Assembly: GCA_036702975.1 (NCBI GenBank)
Contig: DATNPX010000020.1
Span: 124,001 to 188,000, forward strand
Source of the DNA: DATNPX01 sp036702975
GTDB lineage: Bacteria > Cyanobacteriota > Vampirovibrionia > Obscuribacterales > Obscuribacteraceae
Length of the DNA stretch: 64,000 nucleotides
Direction: 5' to 3'
Position numbers and translations under genes: made by a program. Under the pieces are notes generated by a model, which was not told the origin of the DNA, searched no databases, and saw only the letters and a list, made by a program, of their open reading frames with translations. Below are positions 35,718-43,759 of the stretch, in pieces (the stretch's first letter is position 1; each line of letters begins with the position of its first letter).

Positions 35718-35743
35718 TTGCTAAACCGATATCGGTTTAGCAA
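35718..35743. promoter_or_regulatory. Perfect 26-bp palindrome between BioY-like and phosphoesterase genes
   Basis: Half-site TTGCTAAACCGAT (35718-35730) is followed directly by its exact reverse complement (35731-35743). It could be an operator for a dimeric repressor, or the stem of a terminator (a short TTTT follows at 35746-35749). The TTG-TAAACC-like half-site recalls BirA operators, but the spacing is far too short for BirA. Confidence 0.7.
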
Positions 35744-35792
35744 AATTTTGTGACCGAAAATTCGCACAGGCTGGCAAATTCTTGCTGCAAAG

Positions 35793-36896
35793 ATGTGTCC
35801 GGTGCGATACTCTGACAAGTCTCTTAAATCTCTGACAGTAGCAGCGTCGCTTCTGACAAATCCAACAGCTAGTTCGACCCCCCGGAGTCCCGTGTCCAAT
35901 CTGCAGCTTTTGAAAATAACTCCAAGAATCGCCTCCCAGGTTGTGCGCCAGGTCAAAGCGCACCCAAGACTTGCCTTTGGACTCGGTGTCGGCGTGGGGC
36001 TTGTTTCCGTCGCAGGTTTTGCCGCCTTTCTTTACGGGACGCGCGTCGAGTCAAAAGCGTATCGCCTCGAGCGCTTGAAGTTACGTGTTCATGGTGGCGC
36101 CGGCGGTGGCCTGGTAAGCTTGCACGCAGCCGATGTGCCAATTTCCAGCAAGAGACGGCTGAAGATCCTTCATCTCTCGGATTTGCATTTGATTGAACCA
36201 GAATCTGCAAAGATCGATTTCTTGCGTGAAGTGACGGCTGAAGAAGATATCGACTTGATTTTCATCACTGGTGACATCTTCCAAAATGAATCGGGGCTGC
36301 AATATGCCACCGAGATCATCAGCAAGATGCCTCGATTAGGCAGTTATGCGATTCTAGGAAATCACGATTATTACTCTTATAACATGATCAACAAAACCAT
36401 CGGGCGCATCTACCGCCGCTGGCGCACGCCAAGCGTAAAACGCGATGTAACCAGACATCTGGAGGCTTTGGAAACTGCAGGAATTCAGGTCTTGCACAAC
36501 GATGTTCGCCGTTTTGAAGGAGAAGGTTTCGCTATTCTCGGTATGGATTATTTAGGTATCAAGCCTGAAGTGTTGAAGTCTCTCGCCAACTCGGTAGACA
36601 AAAAACACCTATTGTTCGGTCTTTTCCACGTGCCAAAAAAATTGAAGATGATGAGTGATGCAGGCATCGATATCGCATTCGGTGGACACACTCACGGCGG
36701 GCAAATTCGCGTACCAGGCGTCGGTGCCTTGATCACAGATTCGGAACTCAAGCGAGATGAAGCTTCGGGAATCGTTCGCCGAGGACGCTCAGTCTTCCAC
36801 ATCTCTCGTGGATTAGGCGCCGATCCAAGATCAAACATTCGTCTTTTCTGCCCACCGGCAGCTACTATGATCGAGGTGGCGTATGATTTCAATTAA
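35793..36896 (+). CDS. Membrane-anchored metallophosphoesterase (YkuE/YaeI-like)
   Basis: 367 residues. After an N-terminal region with one membrane helix (~62-85), the calcineurin-like core has 'ILHLSDLHLIEP' (~127-138), 'LIFITGDIFQN', 'AILGNHDYYSYN' and 'IAFGGHTHGGQIRVPG', the five standard metal-binding blocks. The family includes YkuE and YaeI, membrane-bound enzymes acting on UDP-sugar lipids such as lipid A precursors. The true substrate is unknown. The start is uncertain: ATG 35793, or GTG 35892, which has GGAG close upstream and would shorten the N-terminus by 33 residues. The palindrome upstream may control it. Confidence 0.88.
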   Translation: MCPVRYSDKSLKSLTVAASLLTNPTASSTPRSPVSNLQLLKITPRIASQVVRQVKAHPRLAFGLGVGVGLVSVAGFAAFLYGTRVESKAYRLERLKLRVHGGAGGGLVSLHAADVPISSKRRLKILHLSDLHLIEPESAKIDFLREVTAEEDIDLIFITGDIFQNESGLQYATEIISKMPRLGSYAILGNHDYYSYNMINKTIGRIYRRWRTPSVKRDVTRHLEALETAGIQVLHNDVRRFEGEGFAILGMDYLGIKPEVLKSLANSVDKKHLLFGLFHVPKKLKMMSDAGIDIAFGGHTHGGQIRVPGVGALITDSELKRDEASGIVRRGRSVFHISRGLGADPRSNIRLFCPPAATMIEVAYDFN

Positions 36897-36949
36897 GTGG
36901 TGGTTGCGAATCATGGTTCATTGACCGAGAAATTTTTCGACCACCCCGT

Positions 36950-38752
36950 ATGCAGCAATATCTTCCAATACTTTATTTAGTGCGCACTGGTTGGCGCTAC
37001 GCTGAAAATCAGCGTCGTTGGCTGGTCGTCGCTTTGTGTCTGTTCGGCCTTGCTCAGGGCACCATGCTCGCAGAACCTTGGGTCATCGGTCAATTGCTCA
37101 ACTCTGTTCAAACTAACGTCAGTGCCCATGCGCCTGCCGAGAAACTGCTGCACGACATTTATCTATATTTGGGTCTATTTTTTGCCATTCAATTTGTTTT
37201 CTGGCTCTTTCACGGACCTGGTCGATACATAGAACGCGTCGCAGCATTTCATATCAAAATGAATTATAAATGCAGTCTCTTTCAGATATTGACTGAGCTG
37301 CCGCTGCAATGGCACCGCGACCATCATTCCGGCGACAGCATCGACAAAATAAATAGAGCGACCAATTCGCTTTCCGAGTTTTTTGATGCCTCGTTCGAAG
37401 TCTCGTACATGCTTTTTAGATTTGTCGGCACACAGATCATTCTCTTCTTCTTTATGCCAGTAGCGGGTGCTGTTGCAATCTGCACGGCGATGATTGCTAT
37501 CACGATCATTTTCAAGTTTGACTTGGTCCTCACGAAGCAGTATAGAGAGTTGAACAGACTGGAAAATTTCGTTGCTTCGGCTGTTCACGATTATGTGACG
37601 AACATCGTCAGCGTCATTACCTTACGCCTGGAAAGCCCTGTGCTAAGGGAGGTGCAGAAGCGCCTAATTAGTCGTTGGCCGTTGTTCAACGTCAATGCTG
37701 TATTGAATGAGAGCAAATGGTTCCTGACGACTATGGTAATTGGCGTTATGACGGTTGCTGTCCTCCTTTGGTACACGCACAAAACGCTCGCGGCCGGTGA
37801 GGTGATTCTCACCGGAACGTTCTTCACGTTGTTCGAATATCTTCGGCGAATCGGCGAGTCGTTTTATAATTTTGCATACATATATGGCACGGTAGTACAG
37901 CAGTCAGCCAATGTTCACAACGCTGATTCGATTGTCGATGCATACGAAGAGCTCAGGTTGGAAACGGAAGCTTACGTGCTACCGGAGAACTGGCAGAAAA
38001 TCAATATCGAGCAACTGCATTTTACTTACGAAGACGAAAAGCACCGCACTCACCACTTAGAGAATGTCTCCATCGAGCTCACACGAGGTGGAAGAATCGC
38101 ACTTGTTGGCGAAAGCGGTAGCGGCAAAAGTACGCTCTTAAACTTGTTGCGCGGCTTGCAGCCTGCCAACGAAGTGGAGGTCTATTGCGACGGAAAGCTG
38201 ATGCCCGGTAAGCTAGCGCACTTGAGTCACAGCACCACATTGATGCCTCAGGACCCTGAGATATTTGCTGATACCATTCGGACGAACGTTACGTTTGCTC
38301 TCGAAGACGATGCAAAACATCTAGACGAGGCCGCTGAGATGTCTGGATTCGATCAGGTGTTGGCGCGTCTTCCTAAGAGATTCGACACTAATATCGCGGA
38401 AAAGGGCGTTAACTTGAGCGGCGGTGAAAAACAACGACTGGCGCTTGCACGAGGCTTGTACTTCGCCAAGGGCAGTTCGCTATTATTGCTCGATGAGCCG
38501 ACCAGCAGCGTCGATGCTCTCAATGAACGCCTGATCTATGAGCGCATACTCGCCAATTTTACTGACTGCTGTGTGGTGACGGCGATACACAAACTGCATC
38601 TACTCGAATTGTTCGAGCGCATTTATGTCTTAGAAGAAGGGCGCATTCTTGAAAGCGGAACGTTCGCCGAACTGCTAGCAAGTAAGGGCAAGCTCGCATC
38701 TATGTGGAGCCAGTATCAGGCTTCTCAAGACTATGCAGCTATCCTTCAGTGA
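36950..38752 (+). CDS. ABC exporter, fused permease and ATPase
   Basis: 600 residues: six membrane helices (~25-320) of the type I exporter fold, then an ATPase domain (~345-590). It has Walker A 'LVGESGSGKSTLLNLLRG', Q-loop Gln in 'TLMPQDPEIF', signature 'LSGGEKQRLALARG', Walker B 'SLLLLDEPTSSVD' and H-loop His in 'VTAIHKLHLL'. Such half-transporters act as homodimers exporting lipids, peptides or drugs from the cytoplasm. Substrate unknown. It starts 53 bases after the phosphoesterase gene and may be co-transcribed. Its stop region overlaps the converging gene by 7 bases. Confidence 0.93.
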   Translation: MQQYLPILYLVRTGWRYAENQRRWLVVALCLFGLAQGTMLAEPWVIGQLLNSVQTNVSAHAPAEKLLHDIYLYLGLFFAIQFVFWLFHGPGRYIERVAAFHIKMNYKCSLFQILTELPLQWHRDHHSGDSIDKINRATNSLSEFFDASFEVSYMLFRFVGTQIILFFFMPVAGAVAICTAMIAITIIFKFDLVLTKQYRELNRLENFVASAVHDYVTNIVSVITLRLESPVLREVQKRLISRWPLFNVNAVLNESKWFLTTMVIGVMTVAVLLWYTHKTLAAGEVILTGTFFTLFEYLRRIGESFYNFAYIYGTVVQQSANVHNADSIVDAYEELRLETEAYVLPENWQKINIEQLHFTYEDEKHRTHHLENVSIELTRGGRIALVGESGSGKSTLLNLLRGLQPANEVEVYCDGKLMPGKLAHLSHSTTLMPQDPEIFADTIRTNVTFALEDDAKHLDEAAEMSGFDQVLARLPKRFDTNIAEKGVNLSGGEKQRLALARGLYFAKGSSLLLLDEPTSSVDALNERLIYERILANFTDCCVVTAIHKLHLLELFERIYVLEEGRILESGTFAELLASKGKLASMWSQYQASQDYAAILQ

Positions 38753-39627
38753 CCGAGCAGTTTTTTCAACATGTCGCTTTGCATCAATCTTTCCTTTTGT
38801 TCGGGTGAAAGATTGCCAAGCTTTTCGGCGATATCTGGCGGAATTTTGTCGCCATATTTAGCCTTGAGTTGACTGAGCTTTTCGTTTGACAGTCCTCCCA
38901 GTCCGCCTCCTCCAGAGCTACTGCCAGCGCCAGTTCCCGAGCCTGGCGAACCTGATGACGCAGAAGATCCTGAAGACGATGACGTAGAGATTGGATGTTG
39001 AGTTTTGAGGACAGCGCTACGTTTGATCTGTTCATCTATGCCTGAGACAAGTGACGTCAGGCGCGATTCATAGGCGGTTTCAGGTTGCCCAGCTTTCACC
39101 ATATCTTCGATTCTGTTGTATTCAGCAAGGTATCCACTTATGCCGATGCCTTGTTTCTTTGCTGCCATGATGCGACTGAGTGCGTTCTTCCGCTTTTCTA
39201 AAAGTGGTCCTGGTGCTGTTTCGCAGCCAGAACCGGAGCTGGTCGTATTTCCACTGCTTGCACCGGTTCCAGCGCTTGCACCGGTTCCAGCGCTTGTACC
39301 AGTGCTATTGCTTGGCGCGCTAGTATCAGGTGCGCCACTGCCGGCGGCGCTACTATTTGCAGGCGATGCCGAACTCGTTGTTGCGGCGTCCGGCGCTGGA
39401 ACGGCGGTGTTTGCAGCCTTACTGTTTGGTGATGCGTTTGCGCTGCCACTATCAGCGGTGTCCATCGCGCTGACATCTCCCGGCTGCGCCGCCTGCGGTT
39501 GAATCGCACTTCCGGCTTTAGGCACCTCATTTGCATCTGAAGGCGTGGCTGTCGTTCCAGCGCCTATAGTCAGGCATGCCAGTGCGATTGCAATTTCTCT
39601 GAACGCACTTTTCCGCGGTGAACGCAT
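38746..39627 (-). CDS. Secreted Ser/Ala/Gly-rich protein
   Basis: 293 residues with a signal peptide (hydrophobic ~12-28, cleavage after 'TPSDA'). Residues ~35-145 are low complexity (Ser, Ala, Thr, Gly, Pro), including a repeated 'GTGASAGTGAS' coded by the 18-bp DNA repeat. A helical middle domain (~150-205, with Cys in 'GSGCETAPG') precedes a second Ser/Gly spacer. The C-terminal ~50 residues ('NEKLSQLKAKYGDKIPPDIA', then 'LSPEQKERLMQSDMLKKLLG') are helical and may be the functional end. Strong GGAGG lies 6 bases before the start. Probably an extracellular or envelope linker protein; not a known family. Confidence 0.75.
   Translation of the reverse strand: MRSPRKSAFREIAIALACLTIGAGTTATPSDANEVPKAGSAIQPQAAQPGDVSAMDTADSGSANASPNSKAANTAVPAPDAATTSSASPANSSAAGSGAPDTSAPSNSTGTSAGTGASAGTGASSGNTTSSGSGCETAPGPLLEKRKNALSRIMAAKKQGIGISGYLAEYNRIEDMVKAGQPETAYESRLTSLVSGIDEQIKRSAVLKTQHPISTSSSSGSSASSGSPGSGTGAGSSSGGGGLGGLSNEKLSQLKAKYGDKIPPDIAEKLGNLSPEQKERLMQSDMLKKLLGH
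39256..39306. repeat. 18-bp tandem repeat inside the Ser/Gly-rich gene
   Basis: GCTTGCACCGGTTCCAGC occurs twice in direct succession (39256-39273, 39274-39291), followed by a degenerate third copy. It is in frame and encodes repeated Gly-Thr-Gly-Ala-Ser-Ala. Confidence 0.85.
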
Positions 39628-39692
39628 GCAAATCCTCCCTTAAAATGGCAATTTCCTAGGCCAAGTTTAACTGACTTATACCGGTAATGCAC

Positions 39693-40202
39693 CTAATTGG
39701 CTCCAGGAATGAAAGCACGTAACTGTCGAGCAACCGATGCTATTGGGTCTTTGGTCAAGCTTATGGTGTAGAGCTGAAATCCGTCTTGGAGAACGCCATT
39801 GATTGAGTTTGCGTCTGCCTTCCCCTTGAGATGCATGGGGGCGAAATCGGGTATTGGCTTGGTCGGTTTGAATGTCCAGTTGATGTCCGAACCAAGTTCG
39901 GTTTCGGTTGTATTACAAGACAGAATCGGAGTGTTCGGTAGAATCAATGTAATCGCCAGATCTTTGTCGTTATGTACGACCGAGCACATAGCCATTCCTC
40001 TCGGAAAAATACTGCACGTACCTGCATATTCTCCGCGAATATCGGAAACCATTCTCAAGATCGCAAGTGCGAAAAATGCAACGATCAAAATTGAAGCGAT
40101 GTAATTGGAACGCAGCCACAAAGCCTGCTTTCGTGAGCGGTCGAGTTCTTCGTCGAAAGTCGGCTGCTTTTGTATTGGCTTTTTCTCTCGGGGCGCTTTC
40201 AT
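39693..40202 (-). CDS. Single-pass membrane protein of unknown function
   Basis: 169 residues: a basic cytoplasmic N-terminus ('MKAPREKKPIQKQP'), one membrane helix (~34-52), and an extracytoplasmic domain with three Cys (in 'GTCSIF', 'MCSVVHN', 'LSCNTTETE'). No recognised motif. It ends with 'VARQLRAFIPGAN'. Its start is only 11 bases after the stop of the upstream matrixin protease on the same strand, so the two are likely one transcript. It could be a partner or anchor of the protease; this is inference from position. Confidence 0.7.
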   Translation of the reverse strand: MKAPREKKPIQKQPTFDEELDRSRKQALWLRSNYIASILIVAFFALAILRMVSDIRGEYAGTCSIFPRGMAMCSVVHNDKDLAITLILPNTPILSCNTTETELGSDINWTFKPTKPIPDFAPMHLKGKADANSINGVLQDGFQLYTISLTKDPIASVARQLRAFIPGAN

Positions 40203-40213
40203 TAATACCGCTC

Positions 40214-41128
40214 TTACGGGACCAACTCGGGTTGCAGATGATACAAATATCTTATCGTCGCGGCGTCCCCTTGTGACACCACACCGCGTCCGTAGTAGAC
40301 GCTCATTAGATCGTTTGAGTTGGTGCTGTGACCCTCTATGCCGAGCGCATGCCCAAATTCATGTGCTGCTGAGGCTTTCATACGTTCGAGACTCATTGGG
40401 TTGCCTGCTGAATCTGTGGTGCGTAACAGAACGACCACCGGTCTGAAGGGCACCTGTTTCCCTTCTCTAATCGCTGCAATCGGAAAACTTCTTTTGGCCG
40501 TGTAACCTCTGATGTCGTTCTGAAACAAGCCCATGCCAAGCTTGTCGGTGAAGTGGTCGGTCCAAAAAACATGGATATCAGCTTCAGTTGGGTCATTAAC
40601 CAAAGTGTAAGAGATTAAACCTTCTTTTTCAAAAGGCTTCCACGAATTGATGCCCTGTACTGCCGCCTGTGAATGCTGCGGTATATATCCTTTGGCGATT
40701 CCCAGGCTCTTGAACTGCGCCTGGTTTCCGAGAACATCCGCCACCACATCTGGCCAATGAGCACGATTGTCGACATTCGTCACTGGTGCACCCATTTGAT
40801 CGATGATTCCGTCCAGACAGAGCCCCGGAGAGACGTATACTTTCAACGGCATCTGCTCATTCAACCAGCGGATTACGCCAAAGTTGCTTTTGAACTCGGG
40901 ATAGATACCGCCTGGCGCCACTGATTGAGTTCCGCCGCCGCCTCCGCCTCCATAACGGGGCATTCCAGGTCTGGTGTTTTGCAGGTTTTGAGTTGAAGAC
41001 TTGGCGTAACTCGATTTGAATTGTGCGATCGCATTTTGCGGTACGGAAAGCGACCAGAGCAGCCAGAGTGAACAGAGCGCGGCGGTTCCGGCGAAAAGGC
41101 TGTGACGGAAGCTGACAGTGCTAAACAT
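40214..41128 (-). CDS. Secreted matrixin-type zinc metalloprotease
   Basis: 304 residues with a signal peptide (~1-36, cleavage after 'NAIAQ'). The zinc-binding motif HEFGHALGIEGH (256-267) fits HExxHxxGxxH of metzincins, and 'NDLMSVYYG' supplies the Met-turn. The catalytic domain begins ~80 ('WLNEQMPLKVYVSPGLCLDG'), and 'DIHVFWTDHF' is typical of the matrixin/astacin-like beta-sheet. No prodomain cysteine switch is visible. AAGGA stands 8 bases upstream of the ATG. It acts outside the cytoplasm; substrate unknown. It lies directly upstream of the single-pass membrane protein gene. Confidence 0.88.
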   Translation of the reverse strand: MFSTVSFRHSLFAGTAALCSLWLLWSLSVPQNAIAQFKSSYAKSSTQNLQNTRPGMPRYGGGGGGGTQSVAPGGIYPEFKSNFGVIRWLNEQMPLKVYVSPGLCLDGIIDQMGAPVTNVDNRAHWPDVVADVLGNQAQFKSLGIAKGYIPQHSQAAVQGINSWKPFEKEGLISYTLVNDPTEADIHVFWTDHFTDKLGMGLFQNDIRGYTAKRSFPIAAIREGKQVPFRPVVVLLRTTDSAGNPMSLERMKASAAHEFGHALGIEGHSTNSNDLMSVYYGRGVVSQGDAATIRYLYHLQPELVP

Positions 41129-41300
41129 GAAAAATGTCCTTACCGCTTCGGGGGCTGACTGAGTCTAATGTCGCAGTGCGTCGCTAGCTCCGCAGCACTC
41201 TGACCAGTGTAAACGACACCCTCCGAATCTGCTATGGTGGAAACGATGGTTTTCGTGGTTGAACAAGTCTGGGCTTGCCAAACAGCAAATTGAGGTAGTG

Positions 41301-42188
41301 ATGGCCGATCCTAAAAAGTCTCTTGCCACAAACATTCCTGGTAATTTTTTTGTGGACTCTACTTGTATCGACTGCGATACCTGCAGGCAACTGGCGCCGC
41401 GCACATTCGCGGACAATGGCGACTACTCGTCTGTATATTGCCAGCCTGAAACCGCTGAGGAAGTCGTGGCGGCCTTGCAGGCCTTGGTGTCCTGTCCGAC
41501 TGCTTCAATAGGCACCAGGGATAAGACAGATCCTAAACCTGCCATCGCTAGTTTGCCGCTTGCAATAGAGGAGCCGGTTTTCTATTGTGGTTTTAATTCC
41601 GAGAAATCCTATGGTGGCAATAGCTTTTTTATCCAGCATAAAAGCGGGAATTGGCTTGTAGATTCACCTCGCTTTACTGCTCAATTGGTGAAAAAGTTCC
41701 GCGAGATGGGTGGTATCAAATATGTCTTTCTCACCCATCGTGATGATGTTGCCGATGCCGAGCAGTATGCAAAGGAGTTTGGGGCGTCTCGCATTATTCA
41801 CTCACGCGATGCTTCTGCTGCGCCAGGCGCTGAGATTATTTTCGATGGGACGGAAGAGTCTGAGCTCGTGCCGGGCTTCAAATTGATTCCAACTCCTGGT
41901 CATACCGCAGGACACGCTGTGCTTCTCTTTGATAATAAGTTTCTGTTTACAGGTGATCATTTGGCATTCGACCGTGAAGCGAAGCGTTTGATGGCTTTTC
42001 GCGATTACTGCTGGTATTCCTGGCCTGAGCAGACAAAGTCTATGGAAAGCTTGCTCAAGTACTCTTTTGAATACGTTCTCGCCGGACATGGCGACAGGGT
42101 GAGGCTGGAACGCAAAGAGATGAAGGCACAGCTTGAACAGTTGGTTGAGCGCATGAAATTGTCCAAGAAAGATTGGCCGGCGGCCTGA
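41301..42188 (+). CDS. Ferredoxin-MBL-fold fusion protein
   Basis: About 295 residues. An N-terminal ferredoxin-like part has CxxCxxC at Cys22, 25, 28 and a further Cys in 'SCPTASIG' (~72). That would hold one iron-sulfur cluster ([3Fe-4S] or [4Fe-4S]). The C-terminal MBL domain has 'FLTHRDDVADAEQYA', a variant of the usual HxHxDH motif, plus 'IPTPGHTAGHAVLL', 'FTGDHLAFD' and 'VLAGHGDRV'. This architecture occurs in cyanobacteria and plants, where it is of unclear redox or hydrolase function. ATG 41301 is chosen because GAGG lies 5 bases upstream; TTG 41259 also opens the frame. Confidence 0.85.
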   Translation: MADPKKSLATNIPGNFFVDSTCIDCDTCRQLAPRTFADNGDYSSVYCQPETAEEVVAALQALVSCPTASIGTRDKTDPKPAIASLPLAIEEPVFYCGFNSEKSYGGNSFFIQHKSGNWLVDSPRFTAQLVKKFREMGGIKYVFLTHRDDVADAEQYAKEFGASRIIHSRDASAAPGAEIIFDGTEESELVPGFKLIPTPGHTAGHAVLLFDNKFLFTGDHLAFDREAKRLMAFRDYCWYSWPEQTKSMESLLKYSFEYVLAGHGDRVRLERKEMKAQLEQLVERMKLSKKDWPAA

Positions 42189-42217
42189 GCTTTCCGGAAA
42201 ACATTGAGGCACTCCTG

Positions 42218-42262
42218 GTACCCGAAATTTTAGTCGTGGAAGACGATGTCGATCTTGCTGAA
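42218..42262 (+). pseudogene. Remnant of a response-regulator receiver N-terminus
   Basis: The 15 codons read 'VPEILVVEDDVDLAE', matching the start of an OmpR/NarL-type receiver domain, including the paired acidic Asp residues. GAGG lies upstream at normal spacing, but the expected start codon reads GTA instead of GTG or ATG. Homology ends after 'LAE'; the frame then continues into non-receiver sequence. This looks like a decayed or truncated gene between the ferredoxin-MBL gene and the converging epimerase. Confidence 0.45.
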
Positions 42263-42309
42263 AGTTCTTGCCTTTACTCTGCCTGGCACTGTAGTTCACC
42301 GCCCTGTTG

Positions 42310-43212
42310 CTACTTATTTTCTTGCAGAGTCATTGATAGAGCCTTTTTCAATTCCGGATATTCAAATTGATAGCCGGCAGACAGCAGCTTTGTCGGTTGG
42401 CACTTTTGGCTTGAGAGCAAGAGTTCGTCCGCCATTTCGCCGAGAATGATCTTGGCCGCAAAAGCTGGCAGTGGGATAAATGCAGGTCTATGCAAAACGC
42501 TCCCCAGAACTGCAGTGAATTCGGCATTTGTCACCGGATTTGGTGCAACAAGATTTACAGGACCGCTCACACTGCTATGAGTCAAAGCGAATTCAAGCGC
42601 TTTGACTTCATCATCCAAAGAGATCCAGCTCATGTATTGACGCCCATCGCCTATGTTTCCTCCGCCACCAAGCTGGAAGATCGGTAGCATCTTATTGAGA
42701 GCACCGGCTTTGGTGCTTAGTACCACGCCGGTTCTAGCGTTGACGACTCGAACACCAGATGCTGCGACCGGCGCGATCGCTTCTTCCCACTCTCGACAAA
42801 CGTCTGCCAGAAAACCTGAGCCAACGTTGCTCGATTCTGTCAGGGTCTCGCTGCCTCGATCGCCGTAAAATCCGATCGCCGAGCCTGAGACCACGACTTC
42901 CGGCTTCTTTTCCAGCCCGCAGATGGTTTCAGCGAGGAGTTTCGTACCTCTTATTCTACTTTCCTTTATTTTTTGTTTTTGTTCGGAGGTCCAGCGATGT
43001 GAGGCTATGTTCTCGCCAGCCAGGTGTATGACAGCGTCTACGTCGTTAAGCTTGTCGCTCTCAATGGAGGCGTTAGCCGGATTCCAGCGGATGTCTCCGT
43101 TCGTAGAGTTGCTTGCTCGGATGATCCGCGCGACTGTATGCCCTTGCCCTGTCAGGTGTTTGCAGAGGGCTTCTCCGATTAAACCGTGTGAACCTGTGAC
43201 AGCTATCTTCAT
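42310..43212 (-). CDS. SDR-family epimerase (TIGR01777/YfcH-like)
   Basis: 300 residues. N-terminal 'MKIAVTGSHGLIGEALCKHL' is the Rossmann NAD(P)-binding motif. 'HLAGENIASHRWTSEQKQKI' and 'SGSAIGFYGDRG' with the catalytic Tyr are hallmarks of the YfcH branch, and the C-terminal DUF1731-like end carries 'LGEMADELLLSSQKCQPTKL'. Family members are sugar-nucleotide epimerase-like, with no confirmed substrate; plant relatives act in chloroplast division. AGGA lies 7 bases upstream of the ATG. It converges on the ferredoxin-MBL gene. Confidence 0.92.
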   Translation of the reverse strand: MKIAVTGSHGLIGEALCKHLTGQGHTVARIIRASNSTNGDIRWNPANASIESDKLNDVDAVIHLAGENIASHRWTSEQKQKIKESRIRGTKLLAETICGLEKKPEVVVSGSAIGFYGDRGSETLTESSNVGSGFLADVCREWEEAIAPVAASGVRVVNARTGVVLSTKAGALNKMLPIFQLGGGGNIGDGRQYMSWISLDDEVKALEFALTHSSVSGPVNLVAPNPVTNAEFTAVLGSVLHRPAFIPLPAFAAKIILGEMADELLLSSQKCQPTKLLSAGYQFEYPELKKALSMTLQENK

Positions 43213-43759
43213 AAAAAGTCCTCGCTCGTGTCGACAGAGGCGTTGATCTTTAAGGTCAGGTTAAGGCTTCTGGCTCTCTTTTTCCACGTTAGTGCCCTCA
43301 TATGAATTGTATGTGAACGTTTGTTGTTTCTATGGAGCGAGGCTGGTTATCGATTGCTCACTGCTTGGAAATGAGGCACCAGAGCAGTTTTTTGACCCTA
43401 GGTTGCGATGCTGTATGTAAAAACTCTGTGCCATCAAGTTAAATGAATGCTTAAAGGTGTCGTCTCAGAGGCGAAACCAGTGTACAAATGATGCGTGACC
43501 GAAATGCAAATGACGTCACGGCATCGCAGTATCTCCAGTACGAGGGGCTTAAGGGATTGAGCCTGTTGGGGCGGCACCAACGCTGCGGACAATTCAAAAT
43601 CTGAAAATCTAATCAGTACAAAATAAATCCAGCCGCATGGTTGGTTTTTTTGTTTTTGACCTTCTTGCGTGCTCCCTGTTCTGGAGTAGAGTGCCTCATG
43701 TGACGAGGCTGCCACGGGTGTAACATTGTCTTCCGTCGACACCTCATGGTTGAATCAGC
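43213..43759. other. Long intergenic region between epimerase and glmU
   Basis: 547 bases, divergent, so both promoters are expected here. A minus-strand frame at 43434-43742 has no ribosome-binding site and unlikely composition. I found no tRNA, terminator or recognised riboswitch. A TTGCGT/TAGAGT pair 16 bases apart near 43670-43695 is a weak promoter candidate for glmU. Confidence 0.4.

Noticed and set aside
35718..35743. Biotin repressor (BirA) operator
   Set aside because: Half-sites look similar, but BirA sites have a much longer spacer; here the halves are contiguous.
43434..43742. 102-codon minus-strand frame
   Set aside because: No ribosome-binding site and protein composition not convincing; treated as intergenic.
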